Positions 9,727 through 18,231 of a stretch of 64,000 nucleotides of DNA are shown piece by piece. Numbering within the stretch: the stretch's first letter is position 1; each line of letters opens with the position of its first letter. Both the position numbers and the translations under genes were made by a program. Location of the stretch: the NCBI GenBank assembly GCA_018240435.1, contig JAFEFT010000015.1, positions 1 to 64,000 on the forward strand, read 5' to 3'. The stretch comes from Pseudomonadota bacterium. GTDB taxonomy: Bacteria; Pseudomonadota; Gammaproteobacteria; Xanthomonadales; Xanthomonadaceae. The notes under the pieces are model-generated. The model saw only the letters and a list, made by a program, of their open reading frames with translations. It was not told where the DNA came from and searched no databases.

Positions 9727-9886
9727 GGTCGTCCTCCGGTCAACCAGCGCCATCGCGCCGTCGCCACGATCTGGGGGCCGGCGGCGCCCGGCAAAGGGGA
9801 TCGACGCCCGATGCAGTGTTCCATCCATCGAACGATCGGCCGCATCCTTGTATTCTTGCCCCATCCTCGCAGCCACGGCCATTCCG

Positions 9887-11191
9887 ATGCGGCGCACAGA
9901 CGGTCTGATCCTTGCCGCGGCGCTGGCCGCATCGCTGGCTGCCACGGCGGCCGAACCAGACCCGGCAGCGAGCTGGAGCGATCGTCTGGCATCGCAGGTG
10001 ATCGCGTGGCGGCGCGATCTGCATCAACATCCGGAATTGAGCAATCGCGAGTTCCGCACCGCCGCGATCGTCGCCAAACAGCTGCGCGCGCTGGGCCTGG
10101 AGGTACGCACCGGCATCGCCCATACCGGCGTGGTGGCCGTGCTCAAGGGCGATCTGCCAGGCCCGAAGCTGGCAATCCGCGCCGACATGGACGCGCTGCC
10201 GGTCAGCGAAGCGGTGGAGCTGCCGTTCAAGTCCACCGTCCGCGCCCAGTTCAATGGCCAGAGCGTGGGCGTCATGCACGCCTGCGGCCACGACGGCCAC
10301 ACCGCCATGCTGCTGGGCATCGCCACCGCGATGGCCGGCATGCGCAAGGACTTGCACGGGCAGGTGATGTTCATCTTCCAGCCGGCCGAGGAAGGGGCGC
10401 CGCCGGGCGAGCAAGGCGGCGCCACCTTGCTGCGCAGCGAAGGACTGTTCGCCGATTTCAAGCCCGACGCGGTGTTCGGCATGCATGTGGTGAGCTGGCT
10501 CAACGCCGGCACCGTCGGCGTGCGCTCCGGGCCGGCGATGGCCGGTTCGGATACCTTCGAACTGGTCGTGCACGGCCGCCAGACCCACGGCGCGATGCCG
10601 TGGAACGGCATCGACCCGATCGTCACCGCCGCCCAGATCGTCACCGCCGCGCAGACCATCGTCAGCCGCCGGCTGAACATCGGCCTGCTGCCGGCGGTGC
10701 TCACTTTCGGCACCATCCACGGCGGCACCCGTTTCAACATCGTCCCCGACCGCGTGCAACTGCAAGGCACCTTGCGCACCTTCGACGCCGCCATGCGCGG
10801 CCAGGCCATCGACGCGCTGCGCGCGATCGCCGAGCATGTGGCGATGGCCAATGGTGCCAGCGCCGAACTGACGGTGCCGGTCGGTGCCAGCAACCCGGTG
10901 CTGGTCAACGACCCGGCGCTGGCGGCGCGGGTGAAGGCCAGCATCACTCATGCACTCGGCGCCGAGCACGTCGTCGAGCCGCCGGTGTGGATGGCCTCGG
11001 AGGATTTCGCGTGGTACGAAAAGGACGCGCCGGTGGTGTATTTCTTCGTCGGCGCGACGCCCGCCGGCGCCGACGCCGCGCGGGCACCGTCGAATCACTC
11101 GCCGCAATTCTTCCTCGACGAGGCGGCGCTGCACGTGGGCATGCAGGCGATGTTGCAAGCCAGCCTCGACTATCTCGGAGCACGCCAATGA
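9887..11191 (+). CDS. M20 family amidohydrolase (N-acyl amino acid / hippurate hydrolase type), exported
   Basis: A 434-residue metal-dependent amidohydrolase with a signal peptide (MRRTDG, hydrophobic core, ATAAE cleavage). Family hallmarks: RRDLHQHPELSN near residue 45, the RADMDALPV block, the metal-binding HACGHDGHTAML block and the FQPAEEGAPPGEQGG block holding the general-base Glu. Relatives remove acyl groups from amino acids or peptides; the substrate here is not known, and the signal peptide suggests periplasmic action. The ATG at 9887 was chosen for the signal peptide. The stop overlaps the next start (ATGA), so it is coupled to the DUF5329 gene. Confidence 0.88.
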   Translation: MRRTDGLILAAALAASLAATAAEPDPAASWSDRLASQVIAWRRDLHQHPELSNREFRTAAIVAKQLRALGLEVRTGIAHTGVVAVLKGDLPGPKLAIRADMDALPVSEAVELPFKSTVRAQFNGQSVGVMHACGHDGHTAMLLGIATAMAGMRKDLHGQVMFIFQPAEEGAPPGEQGGATLLRSEGLFADFKPDAVFGMHVVSWLNAGTVGVRSGPAMAGSDTFELVVHGRQTHGAMPWNGIDPIVTAAQIVTAAQTIVSRRLNIGLLPAVLTFGTIHGGTRFNIVPDRVQLQGTLRTFDAAMRGQAIDALRAIAEHVAMANGASAELTVPVGASNPVLVNDPALAARVKASITHALGAEHVVEPPVWMASEDFAWYEKDAPVVYFFVGATPAGADAARAPSNHSPQFFLDEAALHVGMQAMLQASLDYLGARQ

Positions 11192-11568
11192 GAACGTCAG
11201 CGTTCACCGCCATCTTGACCTTGCTGCTGGCCGCCACCACGCCGGCGGCGGCGCCGACCGACGCGCAGACGATCGACGCGCTGATCCATGCCGTCGAGGT
11301 ACTGCCGGGCGCACGGTTCATCCGCAATGGCAGCGCCTACGACGGCAAGGCCGCCGCCGAGCACCTGCGCTACAAGCGCGACCACAGTGGCGGCCACTGC
11401 GCCAGCGCCGTCGATTTCATCGCCCACTGCGCCTCGGGCTCCTCGCTCAGCGGCCAGCCCTATCGCATCCGTTTCGCCGACGGGCATGAGGTCGATGCCG
11501 CCGACTATTTCCGCGGCGAACTGGCGCGTCTGCAAGGTGGCAAGGCCACGGCAGCGGGCAAGCGCTGA
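11188..11568 (+). CDS. DUF5329 family small periplasmic protein
   Basis: A 126-residue protein with a signal peptide ending at about TPAAA. The mature domain matches the DUF5329 pattern: IDALIHAVEVL, then GARFIRNGSAYDGKAAAEHL, a short Cys-containing loop (C66 and C76 region), and SGSSLSGQPYRIRFADG. Family function is unknown. It overlaps the stop of the amidohydrolase gene by four bases and is probably co-translated with it, which suggests a common envelope role, but nothing in the sequence shows what that is. Confidence 0.75.
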   Translation: MRTSAFTAILTLLLAATTPAAAPTDAQTIDALIHAVEVLPGARFIRNGSAYDGKAAAEHLRYKRDHSGGHCASAVDFIAHCASGSSLSGQPYRIRFADGHEVDAADYFRGELARLQGGKATAAGKR

Positions 11569-11581
11569 TTTCCGGCGCGCT

Positions 11582-12178
11582 TCAGCGCCGCGTGAACACG
11601 TACACGGATGCCGGCGGCAGGTTGCGCCAGGCCATGCCGCCCTTGCGCACGTCCAGCGCCAACGCCTCGACCACCTCGCGCGCGACCGGCACCTTCGGCC
11701 CGTAGGTGAACTGCACGAAGCGCCCGCCAGGGCGCAGGCAGGCGAAGGCGGCGGCCATGATCTGCTGCTGCAATGCCTTGGGCATCGACAGCATGCCGAG
11801 CCCGGAAATCACCGCATCGACCGCAACGCCATCATCGAAGCCGTTCGCCTTGGCCAGCGCCGGCAGTTCGCGGGCATCGCCCTGTACCACCCGCGCCTGT
11901 GGAAAGCGCCGGCGCAGGTGCTCACTCAGTTCGGCATTGAGCTCGACCACCATCAAATCCGACGGCGCGATGCCGCGCGCCAGCATCGCTGCGGTGAACA
12001 CGCCGGTGCCGCCGCCGAGTTCGACCACGCGGCGGGCATCGGCCGGCAACTCGGCCAGCATCATCCCGGCCAGCTGCTGCCCCGACGGTGTGATCGAAGC
12101 CATCTTGATCGGATTTTTCAGCCACTGGCGGAAGAAGGTCCAGGCTTGCGCGGCAGCGGTATCGGCGGATTGGCTCAT
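11582..12178 (-). CDS. Class I SAM-dependent methyltransferase, phospholipid N-methyltransferase (PmtA)-like
   Basis: A 198-residue methyltransferase. An N-terminal segment FFRQWLKNPIKMASITPSG is the signature seen in PmtA-type phospholipid methyltransferases and related rRNA-methylase-like proteins. The SAM-binding motif VVELGGGTGVFT and the following acidic VVELNAEL come next, then a GDA motif. PmtA converts phosphatidylethanolamine toward phosphatidylcholine; whether this one does so is not proven. Two starts are possible, ATG 12208 or ATG 12178; neither has a strong ribosome site and the shorter one fits the family better. It is convergent with the DUF5329 gene. Confidence 0.7.
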   Translation of the reverse strand: MSQSADTAAAQAWTFFRQWLKNPIKMASITPSGQQLAGMMLAELPADARRVVELGGGTGVFTAAMLARGIAPSDLMVVELNAELSEHLRRRFPQARVVQGDARELPALAKANGFDDGVAVDAVISGLGMLSMPKALQQQIMAAAFACLRPGGRFVQFTYGPKVPVAREVVEALALDVRKGGMAWRNLPPASVYVFTRR

Positions 12179-12357
12179 AGGGCCCGAATCATGCCCGTTC
12201 GCGGGCAAGGCGTTGTTAAGGAATCCGCGAGAAAACCGGGAACGCGGCGGCCGTTGCCCTCATCCAATGGGCAGCGTACGCCTGCGCATGGTTGCAAATT
12301 CCGGCGACCGGCGACGCGGCCACACCCTCCCCATCCACCGCAAGAGGAGTCATCGAA

Positions 12358-12903
12358 GTGAAATTGCTCGCCCCGAATCAGGCCCCGCGCATCGTGCTCG
12401 ACGATGCCGCCGGCAAACCTGTGGAAATTGGCGCCCCCGGTCGCCGTACCCTGCTGTGCTTCTTCCGCGACACCCGTTGTCCGTTCTGCAACTTCCGGGT
12501 GTACGAGCTGACCCATCGCTTCGAGCAATTCCGCAAGTTCAACCTCGACGTGATCGCGCTGTTCGCCGCCACGCCCGAGGACGTGCGCCAGTTCGTCGCG
12601 CAGCGGCCGCGGCCGTTTCCGGTGATCGCCGACGGCAACGGCCAGGCCTACCAGCGCTACGGCGTCGACCGGGTATCGTTCTGGGGCAAGCTCAAGGGCA
12701 TCGTGATGCGCCTGCCGACCGCCTTGCGCGGCATCGGCATGGTCGGGCTGATCCCGGCGCTGCGCTCGAACAACCTGATGCCGGCCGATTTCCTGATCGA
12801 CGAAACCGGCAAGATCGTCGAAACCTGGTACGGCAGCGATGCCGGCGACCGCATCCCGATGGAACGGATCGAGCTGTTCGCCGCCCGCGGCCTGCTGTCC
12901 TGA
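12358..12903 (+). CDS. Peroxiredoxin-like redoxin (AhpC/TSA family)
   Basis: A 181-residue thioredoxin-fold protein. The start is GTG at 12358, set by an excellent AAGAGGAGT site seven bases upstream. The active-site region is CFFRDTRC41-PFC44-NFRV, a CxxC redox motif in place of the single peroxidatic Cys of classical peroxiredoxins, followed by helices and the ADFLIDETGKIVETWYG strand-turn typical of AhpC/TSA proteins. It probably reduces peroxides or disulfides in the cytoplasm; no signal peptide is seen. A tpx gene lies just downstream on the other strand, so two thiol-redox genes are convergent here. Confidence 0.8.
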   Translation: MKLLAPNQAPRIVLDDAAGKPVEIGAPGRRTLLCFFRDTRCPFCNFRVYELTHRFEQFRKFNLDVIALFAATPEDVRQFVAQRPRPFPVIADGNGQAYQRYGVDRVSFWGKLKGIVMRLPTALRGIGMVGLIPALRSNNLMPADFLIDETGKIVETWYGSDAGDRIPMERIELFAARGLLS

Positions 12904-12980
12904 CCGCCGCGATCACGCCGCGTCGGCAGTGAATGCGGTCACGGCGACGACGACGATCGCCGTGACCGCAGCGGCCTCGA

Positions 12981-13481
12981 TCAGGCCAGCGCCTTCAGCG
13001 CCGCCTCGTAGTCGGGTTCGTGGGTGATCTCGTCGACCAGCTGGGCGTGGATCACCTTGTCGTGCTCGTCGAGCACCACCACCGCACGCGCGGCGACGCC
13101 GGCCAGCGGGCCTTCGACCATCGCCACGCCGTAGTCGCGCAGGAACTCGCGGCCGCGCATGGTCGACAGCATCCGCACGTTGTTGATGCCCTCGGCACCG
13201 CAGAAACGCCCTTGCGCGAACGGCAGGTCGGCGGAGATGCACAGCACCACGGTATTGGCCATGTCAGCCGCCAGCGCATTGAAGCGGCGCACCGAAGCCG
13301 CGCACACACCGGTATCGACGCTGGGGAAGATGTTGAGCACCTTGCGCTTGCCGGCATGGTCGGCCAGCGTGGCATCGGACAGGTTGCCGGCAACCAGATG
13401 GAACGCCGGCGCCTTGCTGCCGACGACCGGGAAAGTACCTTCCACACGTACCGGATTGCCTTTGAAATTCACCGTGGACAC
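12981..13481 (-). CDS. tpx: Thiol peroxidase, atypical 2-Cys peroxiredoxin
   Basis: A 166-residue Tpx. The peroxidatic cysteine is in PSVDTGVC60, the resolving cysteine is C94 in GRFCGAEG, and the FVGxxAP-like VVGSKAPAF segment is near residue 20. It reduces hydrogen and alkyl peroxides using thioredoxin. The start is a GTG with AAGGAG upstream at good spacing; an upstream in-frame GTG would add 17 residues absent from the family. The gene is followed by a convergent redoxin gene and preceded by about 340 bases that hold a heptamer repeat array. Confidence 0.95.
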   Translation of the reverse strand: MSTVNFKGNPVRVEGTFPVVGSKAPAFHLVAGNLSDATLADHAGKRKVLNIFPSVDTGVCAASVRRFNALAADMANTVVLCISADLPFAQGRFCGAEGINNVRMLSTMRGREFLRDYGVAMVEGPLAGVAARAVVVLDEHDKVIHAQLVDEITHEPDYEAALKALA

Positions 13482-13621
13482 GAGAGTCTCCTTCGCTGTG
13501 GGATCGTGAGCCCGCGCCAAGCGCAGACCCACGCCGCCATGTTACTCCGGCAGCAACCGCAGCCGCCGCCATGACGGAATCGGGAAACCACACCTGACAA
13601 CTGTTTACCGCCCGTCTTCAG

Positions 13622-13823
13622 CCTTCTGTCCTCTGTCCTCTGTCCTCTGTCCTCTGTCCTCTGTCCTCTGTCCTCTGTCCTCTGTCCTCTGTCCTCTGTC
13701 CTCTGTCCCCTGTCCCCTGTCCTCTGTCCTCTGTCCTCTGTCCTCTGTCCCCTGTCCCCTGTCCCCTGTCCTCTGTCCTCTGTCCTCTGTCCTCTGTCCT
13801 CTGTCTTCTGTCTTCTGTCCTCC
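13622..13823. repeat. Heptamer tandem repeat array, about 29 copies
   Basis: A perfect-phase tandem array of the 7-base unit TCCTCTG (AGAGGAC family on the other strand), about 29 copies over 202 bases. Variants are TCCCCTG (two clusters near the middle) and TCTTCTG near both ends. It begins about 140 bases upstream of the tpx start and ends a few bases from the stop codon of the M13 peptidase gene, so it is 3' flanking sequence of that gene. The rest of the gap 13482-13621 holds no gene. Unit length 7 is not a multiple of 3; all frames through it stay open, which produces spurious Arg/Gly/Gln-rich reading frames. Confidence 0.97.
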
Positions 13824-13826
13824 GCC

Positions 13827-15929
13827 TCACCAGATCGCCGCACGCTGGTCGGCCGGGCGCCACATCGCATCGCCGGGCTTGACGCCAAATGCCTCGTAGA
13901 AGGCCGGGATGTTCGAAAGCGGCCCGAGCACCCGCCATTTTGCTGGTGCATGCACGTCCGACAGCAGGTGCGAGCGCAGCACCTCGGGCCGTTGCTGCGT
14001 CATCCAGCCCATCGCATAGCCGAGGAAGAAGCGCTGCATCGGCGTCAGCCCGCCGATCTTCACGCCCTTGCGGTACTGCTCGGTCTTCATGAAGGCGTCG
14101 ATGCCGATCATCAGGCCGCCGAAATCGGCGAGGTTCTCGCCGAGGCTGGCCTTGCCGTTGATGTGGATTCCGGGGATCGGTTCGTAGGCATCGAACTGCC
14201 GCGCCAGCACGTCGGCGCGTTGCTGGAACTTACTCGCATCCGCGGCCGTCCACCAGTCGCTGAGGTTGCCGTGGGCGTCGAACTTGCGGCCCTCGTCGTC
14301 GAAGCCGTGGGTGATTTCGTGGCCGATGGTGCCGGCGCCGACGTAACCGTAGGCCACGGCGTCGTCGACCTGCGCGTCGGCCACGCCGGGAATGGTGAAG
14401 ATCGCCGCCGGCAGCACGATCTCGTTGTTGGACGGGTTGTAGTAGGCGTTGTAGGTCTGCGGGTTCATGTCCCATTCGCTGCGATCTACCGGCAGCGAGA
14501 ACTTGCGCACCTGATCATTGAAATGCCACAGCCGCGCGCGCATCACGTTCTGGCAATACGACTCGGTGGCGATGTTGATGCCGTGGTAGTCCTCCCATTT
14601 GTCGGGATAACCGACCTTGGCGGTGATCGCAGCCAGTTTGGCCAGCGCCTTGGCCTTGGTTTCCGGGCTCATCCAGTCGAGTTTGGCGATGCGGTCGTGG
14701 TAGGCCTGCCGGATCGCCTCCACCATCGCCGTGTAGCGCGCCTTCGCCGCCGGCGGGAAGTGGTCCTGCACGTAGGCCTGGCCGAGGATCTTGCCGATCG
14801 TGCGATTCTCGGTATCGATCACCCGCTTCCAGCGTTCGCGCTGCTCCTTCTGCCCACGCAGCACCTGGCCGTAGAAGCGGAAGTGCTCGTCATCGAAGGA
14901 TTTGGCCAGCGTCGGCGCATAGGCATCGACCAGGTGCAGGCGCAGGTAATCGCGCAGCACTTTCACGTCGGTCTTCTGCAGCAGGCCATCCAGGCTCTGG
15001 AAAAAATCCGGCTGGCCGACGATCACCGTCGCCGGCTGCACGCCCCACGAGTACATGCGATCCATCCACGGGATGTGCGGCGTGTACTTGGCGGTGAAGT
15101 CGGCCGGCGTCATCTTGTTGTAATTGCGATCCGGGTCGCGCAGATCCTCGATCTTGCGCGAGATGCGCGCCAGCTCGGTCTCGAAGGCCATCACCCTGGC
15201 CGCCGCGGCGTCGGCGTCGGCGCTCTTGCGGCCCAACTGTTGCAACACCCGCGACAAGTGGGCGACGTATTCGCTGCGCACCTTGGCCACGCCCTGCTCG
15301 GGATTGAAGTAGAAATCGCGCTCGGGCAAGCCCAACCCGCCCTGGTTGAAATGCACGGCATAGACCGCGCTGTCCTTTTCGTCCTGGCTGATGTCGGACT
15401 CGAAAAATGCATCGATGCCGATCTGCGCCAAGGTGAACGCCTCGGCCATCGCATCGCCGGCGTTGGCGACGCGATCGATGCGATCCATCTCGTCATCGAG
15501 CGGATGGATGCCCTGTTCGTCGGCGCGGGCGGTGTCCATCGCGGTCTTCCAGAAATCGCCGACCTTGCGCGGATAGCTGCCCGCTGCCCAGCGGCCGTTT
15601 GCCGAGTCCTCGTTGATCTTGCGCAAGGTGGCGTAGGTGTCTTCTTCGACCAGGCTGCCGATGCCCCAGGCCGATTCCGATGCCGGGATGGGGTGGCTGG
15701 CGAGCCAGCCACCATTGGCGTAATCGAAGAAGTCCTGGCGCGGATCGACTTTCGGGTCGATGTCGGCGCGCAGGAAATCGCCCGCCGGCTGCGCGGCCGG
15801 CGCTGTCGCCGGCTGCGTTCCCGCCGGTGTCGATGCGAGCGGAGGCGCGGCGGCAAAGGCGACGCCAGCGGTGCCCAGAGCGAGGGCGAGCAGCAGGGAA
15901 AGGCGGGTGCGGGATGGCGTGGAAATCAT
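13827..15929 (-). CDS. M13 family zinc metallopeptidase (PepO/neprilysin-like)
   Basis: A 700-residue peptidase with a signal peptide (residues 1-26, AFA cleavage). The N-terminal M13 domain starts at FLRADIDPKVDPRQDFFDYANGG. The catalytic C-terminal domain has NAYYNP, the zinc motif H537-EITH541-GFDDEGR, the third zinc ligand in ENLADFGG, and the C-terminal W of the family's usual ending CxxW, here RAAIW without the Cys. Members cut peptides of up to about 40 residues; here it acts in the periplasm or outside. The ATG at 15929 gives the signal peptide. The stop lies four bases from the heptamer array. Confidence 0.95.
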   Translation of the reverse strand: MISTPSRTRLSLLLALALGTAGVAFAAAPPLASTPAGTQPATAPAAQPAGDFLRADIDPKVDPRQDFFDYANGGWLASHPIPASESAWGIGSLVEEDTYATLRKINEDSANGRWAAGSYPRKVGDFWKTAMDTARADEQGIHPLDDEMDRIDRVANAGDAMAEAFTLAQIGIDAFFESDISQDEKDSAVYAVHFNQGGLGLPERDFYFNPEQGVAKVRSEYVAHLSRVLQQLGRKSADADAAAARVMAFETELARISRKIEDLRDPDRNYNKMTPADFTAKYTPHIPWMDRMYSWGVQPATVIVGQPDFFQSLDGLLQKTDVKVLRDYLRLHLVDAYAPTLAKSFDDEHFRFYGQVLRGQKEQRERWKRVIDTENRTIGKILGQAYVQDHFPPAAKARYTAMVEAIRQAYHDRIAKLDWMSPETKAKALAKLAAITAKVGYPDKWEDYHGINIATESYCQNVMRARLWHFNDQVRKFSLPVDRSEWDMNPQTYNAYYNPSNNEIVLPAAIFTIPGVADAQVDDAVAYGYVGAGTIGHEITHGFDDEGRKFDAHGNLSDWWTAADASKFQQRADVLARQFDAYEPIPGIHINGKASLGENLADFGGLMIGIDAFMKTEQYRKGVKIGGLTPMQRFFLGYAMGWMTQQRPEVLRSHLLSDVHAPAKWRVLGPLSNIPAFYEAFGVKPGDAMWRPADQRAAIW

Positions 15930-16060
15930 CGAAAGTACTCGTCGATTCGGAACGTCGTGGGCGCCGGCCGCCCGCGAGCGGGCGTTGCCGGCCGATGGGG
16001 GGATTGCGACGGCCGCGTCGGCGCGGCGGCGGCCGCTGGCTGGCACTGCGGCACTCTGGC

Positions 16061-17188
16061 TCATGCCCAGCCGATCTTCTCGAACACGCGCACCAGCATC
16101 CAGGCGACGCCGCCGGCCGCCGGCAGGGTGAGGATCCAGGCCCAGATGATGCGCTCGACCACGCCCCATTTCACCGCGCGCGGATTCTTGGCGGTGCCCA
16201 CGCCCATGATGGCGCCGGAGATGTTGTGGGTGGTCGATACCGGCAGGCCCAGCGACGAGGCCACGGTGATGACGGTGGCGGCGGCGGTTTCGGCGGCGAA
16301 GCCATCGATCGGCTGCAGCTTGACCATCTTGTGGCCCATCGTCTTGATGATGCGCCAGCCGCCGGCGGCGGTACCGGCCGCCATCACCAGCGCGCCGCTG
16401 AGCTTGATCCACAGATCGATGTCGCCGTGCGCCAATGCCGCCGCCGACGGGTGCATGAAATCGAGCCAGTGCGGCAGCCCGGACAGGTGCCCTTCGTTGG
16501 CGGCCGACACCAGCGCCAGGGCGATGATGCCCATCGTCTTTTGCGCATCGTTGGAGCCGTGCGCGAAGCCCATGAAGCCGGCGCTGGCCAACTGCGCCTT
16601 GTGGAAAAAGGCATTGACCCAGCGCGGCCGCGCCAGTCGCGCCAACGGCCCGGCCGAGCGCGAGATCGCCACGATGATGGCGTACAGCAACGCCAGCACG
16701 AGAAAGGCGCCGATGAAGCCGATGATCGGCGAGGTGATCATCGGCAGCACCACCTTCCAGTACAAGCCGCTGCCCTTGAACCACGGATGCGCCGGCTGCG
16801 ACCACAGGATCGCCGCCCAGTTGCCGTGCGCCGAGGCCACCGCGGCGCCGCACAAGCCGCCGATCAGGCCGTGGCTGGACGACGACGGCAGTCCGACCGC
16901 CCAGGTGATCAGGTTCCAGACGGTGGCGCCGGCCAGTGCGCACACCAGCAGCGGCGCGGTGACCTGCACCACGCTGGTGTCGAGCAGACCGTTGGCGATG
17001 GTCTTGGCCACCGCCGTTCCCCACAGCGCGCCGACCAGATTGGTGACCGCGGCCAGCCCGACCGCCTGCATCGGCGAGAGCACCTTGGTCGCCACCACCG
17101 TGGCGATCGAGTTGGCGGTGTCGTGGAAACCGTTGATGTACTGGAAGATCAGTGCCATCGCCACGACTGCCAGCACGAAACCGAGCAT
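16061..17188 (-). CDS. pitA: Low-affinity inorganic phosphate transporter (PiT family)
   Basis: A 375-residue PiT-family permease with about ten membrane helices. The two inverted family signatures are present: the N-terminal GFHDTANSIATVVATKVL and the C-terminal FAHGSNDAQKTMGIIAL. It takes up metal-phosphate with protons across the inner membrane. A DUF47 gene lies upstream on the same strand with nine bases between them, the common pit arrangement, so the two form an operon with the DUF47 gene first. Confidence 0.93.
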   Translation of the reverse strand: MLGFVLAVVAMALIFQYINGFHDTANSIATVVATKVLSPMQAVGLAAVTNLVGALWGTAVAKTIANGLLDTSVVQVTAPLLVCALAGATVWNLITWAVGLPSSSSHGLIGGLCGAAVASAHGNWAAILWSQPAHPWFKGSGLYWKVVLPMITSPIIGFIGAFLVLALLYAIIVAISRSAGPLARLARPRWVNAFFHKAQLASAGFMGFAHGSNDAQKTMGIIALALVSAANEGHLSGLPHWLDFMHPSAAALAHGDIDLWIKLSGALVMAAGTAAGGWRIIKTMGHKMVKLQPIDGFAAETAAATVITVASSLGLPVSTTHNISGAIMGVGTAKNPRAVKWGVVERIIWAWILTLPAAGGVAWMLVRVFEKIGWA

Positions 17189-17197
17189 GGCGGCGAC

Positions 17198-17824
17198 TCA
17201 GGAGTTCTTCAGCACGATGCGGTAGACGACCGACCCGGCCTCACGGCAGCGGTCGATGGCTTTTTCCAGCAGCTCGAAGAAATCCTTGATCAGCAGCACC
17301 ACCATGCCGTCGTAATTGCCGGCATAGAGGTCGCGATACAGTTCGAGCATCAGCCGGTCGGCCTCGCTCTCGATCGCGCTCAGGCGATCGTTCATTTCCT
17401 TGACCGGTTCGAGCTTGAGGCCGCGCAGCTCGCGCACCATCTCCAGCACCAGTGCCGCCGCCTGCTCCAGCATCGCCGCGCGCGGCGCGAAGTCGATCCC
17501 GCGCAGATTGCCCACCGCCAGCGCATAGCGGTCGGCGAACTTCTCGATCGCCTTGGGAATGCGGTAGATGGCGCCGGCCAGCGCCTCGATGTCCTCGCGC
17601 TCGATCGGGGTGACGAAGGAGTTGACCAAGGCGGTGTTGATCTGCCGGATGATGTCGCGCTCGCGCTGGCGAACCAGCTTGAACTCCTCCAGCGACGGCT
17701 CCGGACTGCCCTGCCGGGCCATCGCATGCAGCGCCTTGGCGCTGTCGAGTGAAGCCGCCGCCGCCGCCTCCAGCAGCCCGAAAAACTGCTTGCCGCTGCC
17801 GAAGATCGTCTGCAGGGAGAACAT
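17198..17824 (-). CDS. DUF47 family phosphate transport accessory protein (PitR/YkaA-like)
   Basis: A 208-residue, almost all-helical, charged cytoplasmic protein of the PhoU-related DUF47 family. The order is FSLQTIFGSGKQFFGLLE, a region of conserved acidic residues (REDIEALAGAIYRI) and a C-terminal DFFELLEKAIDRCREAG. Its partner is PitA immediately downstream, and homologues modulate or are required for Pit activity. ATG 17824 fits the family N-terminus; the next 180 bases upstream lead to the tRNA-Arg gene on the other strand and contain no other gene. Confidence 0.88.
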   Translation of the reverse strand: MFSLQTIFGSGKQFFGLLEAAAAASLDSAKALHAMARQGSPEPSLEEFKLVRQRERDIIRQINTALVNSFVTPIEREDIEALAGAIYRIPKAIEKFADRYALAVGNLRGIDFAPRAAMLEQAAALVLEMVRELRGLKLEPVKEMNDRLSAIESEADRLMLELYRDLYAGNYDGMVVLLIKDFFELLEKAIDRCREAGSVVYRIVLKNS

Positions 17825-18007
17825 GGTCGACTCCGGGAAGGAATCCGGCGCCGGCCGGACAAACGCCGGCAATTCTACCTTGTCCGGACCGATTCACACC
17901 AAAGGCAGTTTCTTCCAACGACAAATGAGCCCGGAACAGGCGCCGACGGCACCTGATCGTCCGTCGGCACACGATCAGTGGTTCATGCGAAAATGGCGGG
18001 CTGGCAT

Positions 18008-18084
18008 GGCCCCGTAGCTCAGCTGGATAGAGCGTCCCCCTCCTAAGGGGAAGGTCGTACGTTCGAATCGTATCGGGGCCGCCA
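18008..18084 (+). tRNA. tRNA-Arg (anticodon CCU)
   Basis: A 77-base cloverleaf with encoded CCA. The acceptor stem GGCCCCG/CGGGGCC pairs fully, D-arm GCTC...GAGC, anticodon stem TCCCC/GGGGA, anticodon CCT at 18042-18044 in the loop CTCCTAA, T-arm with GTTCGAATC, discriminator G81-equivalent followed by CCA at 18082-18084. It reads AGG codons, rare in a genome this GC-rich. Confidence 0.97.
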
Positions 18085-18086
18085 AC

Positions 18087-18100
18087 CGAGCTTCGGCTCG
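18087..18100 (+). terminator. Hairpin just after tRNA-Arg
   Basis: CGAGC-TTCG-GCTCG forms a five-base-pair stem with a very stable UUCG tetraloop three bases after the tRNA CCA. No T-run follows, so it may be a processing or partial termination signal rather than a full intrinsic terminator. The remaining bases to 18231 show no gene. Confidence 0.4.
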
Positions 18101-18231
18101 CATCCGTCCGCAACGTCAAGCACATCGCCACGCATCGCCCTGCACCACCGATCCGATTCCACGACGGCCCGCACCCGCCGCAAGCCATCACCCCGCCGCC
18201 GCTGCGGCAATGCAACTTTCCGAGGAATGCC

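Noticed and set aside
13622..13823. CRISPR array
   Set aside because: Units of seven bases without spacers, and no cas genes nearby.
13469..13951. Arg/Gly/Gln/Thr-rich repeat protein read from the heptamer array
   Set aside because: Only an open frame through a 7-base repeat; no start signal and open in every frame.
13950..17225. Very long open frame on the plus strand opposite the M13 peptidase, PitA and DUF47 genes
   Set aside because: It is an antisense shadow of GC-rich genes: no conserved motifs, no ribosome site, Arg/His/Ala-rich translation.
18008..18084. tRNA-Arg as an island attachment site
   Set aside because: No integrase, direct repeat of the tRNA end, or foreign genes next to it; both sides are core genes.
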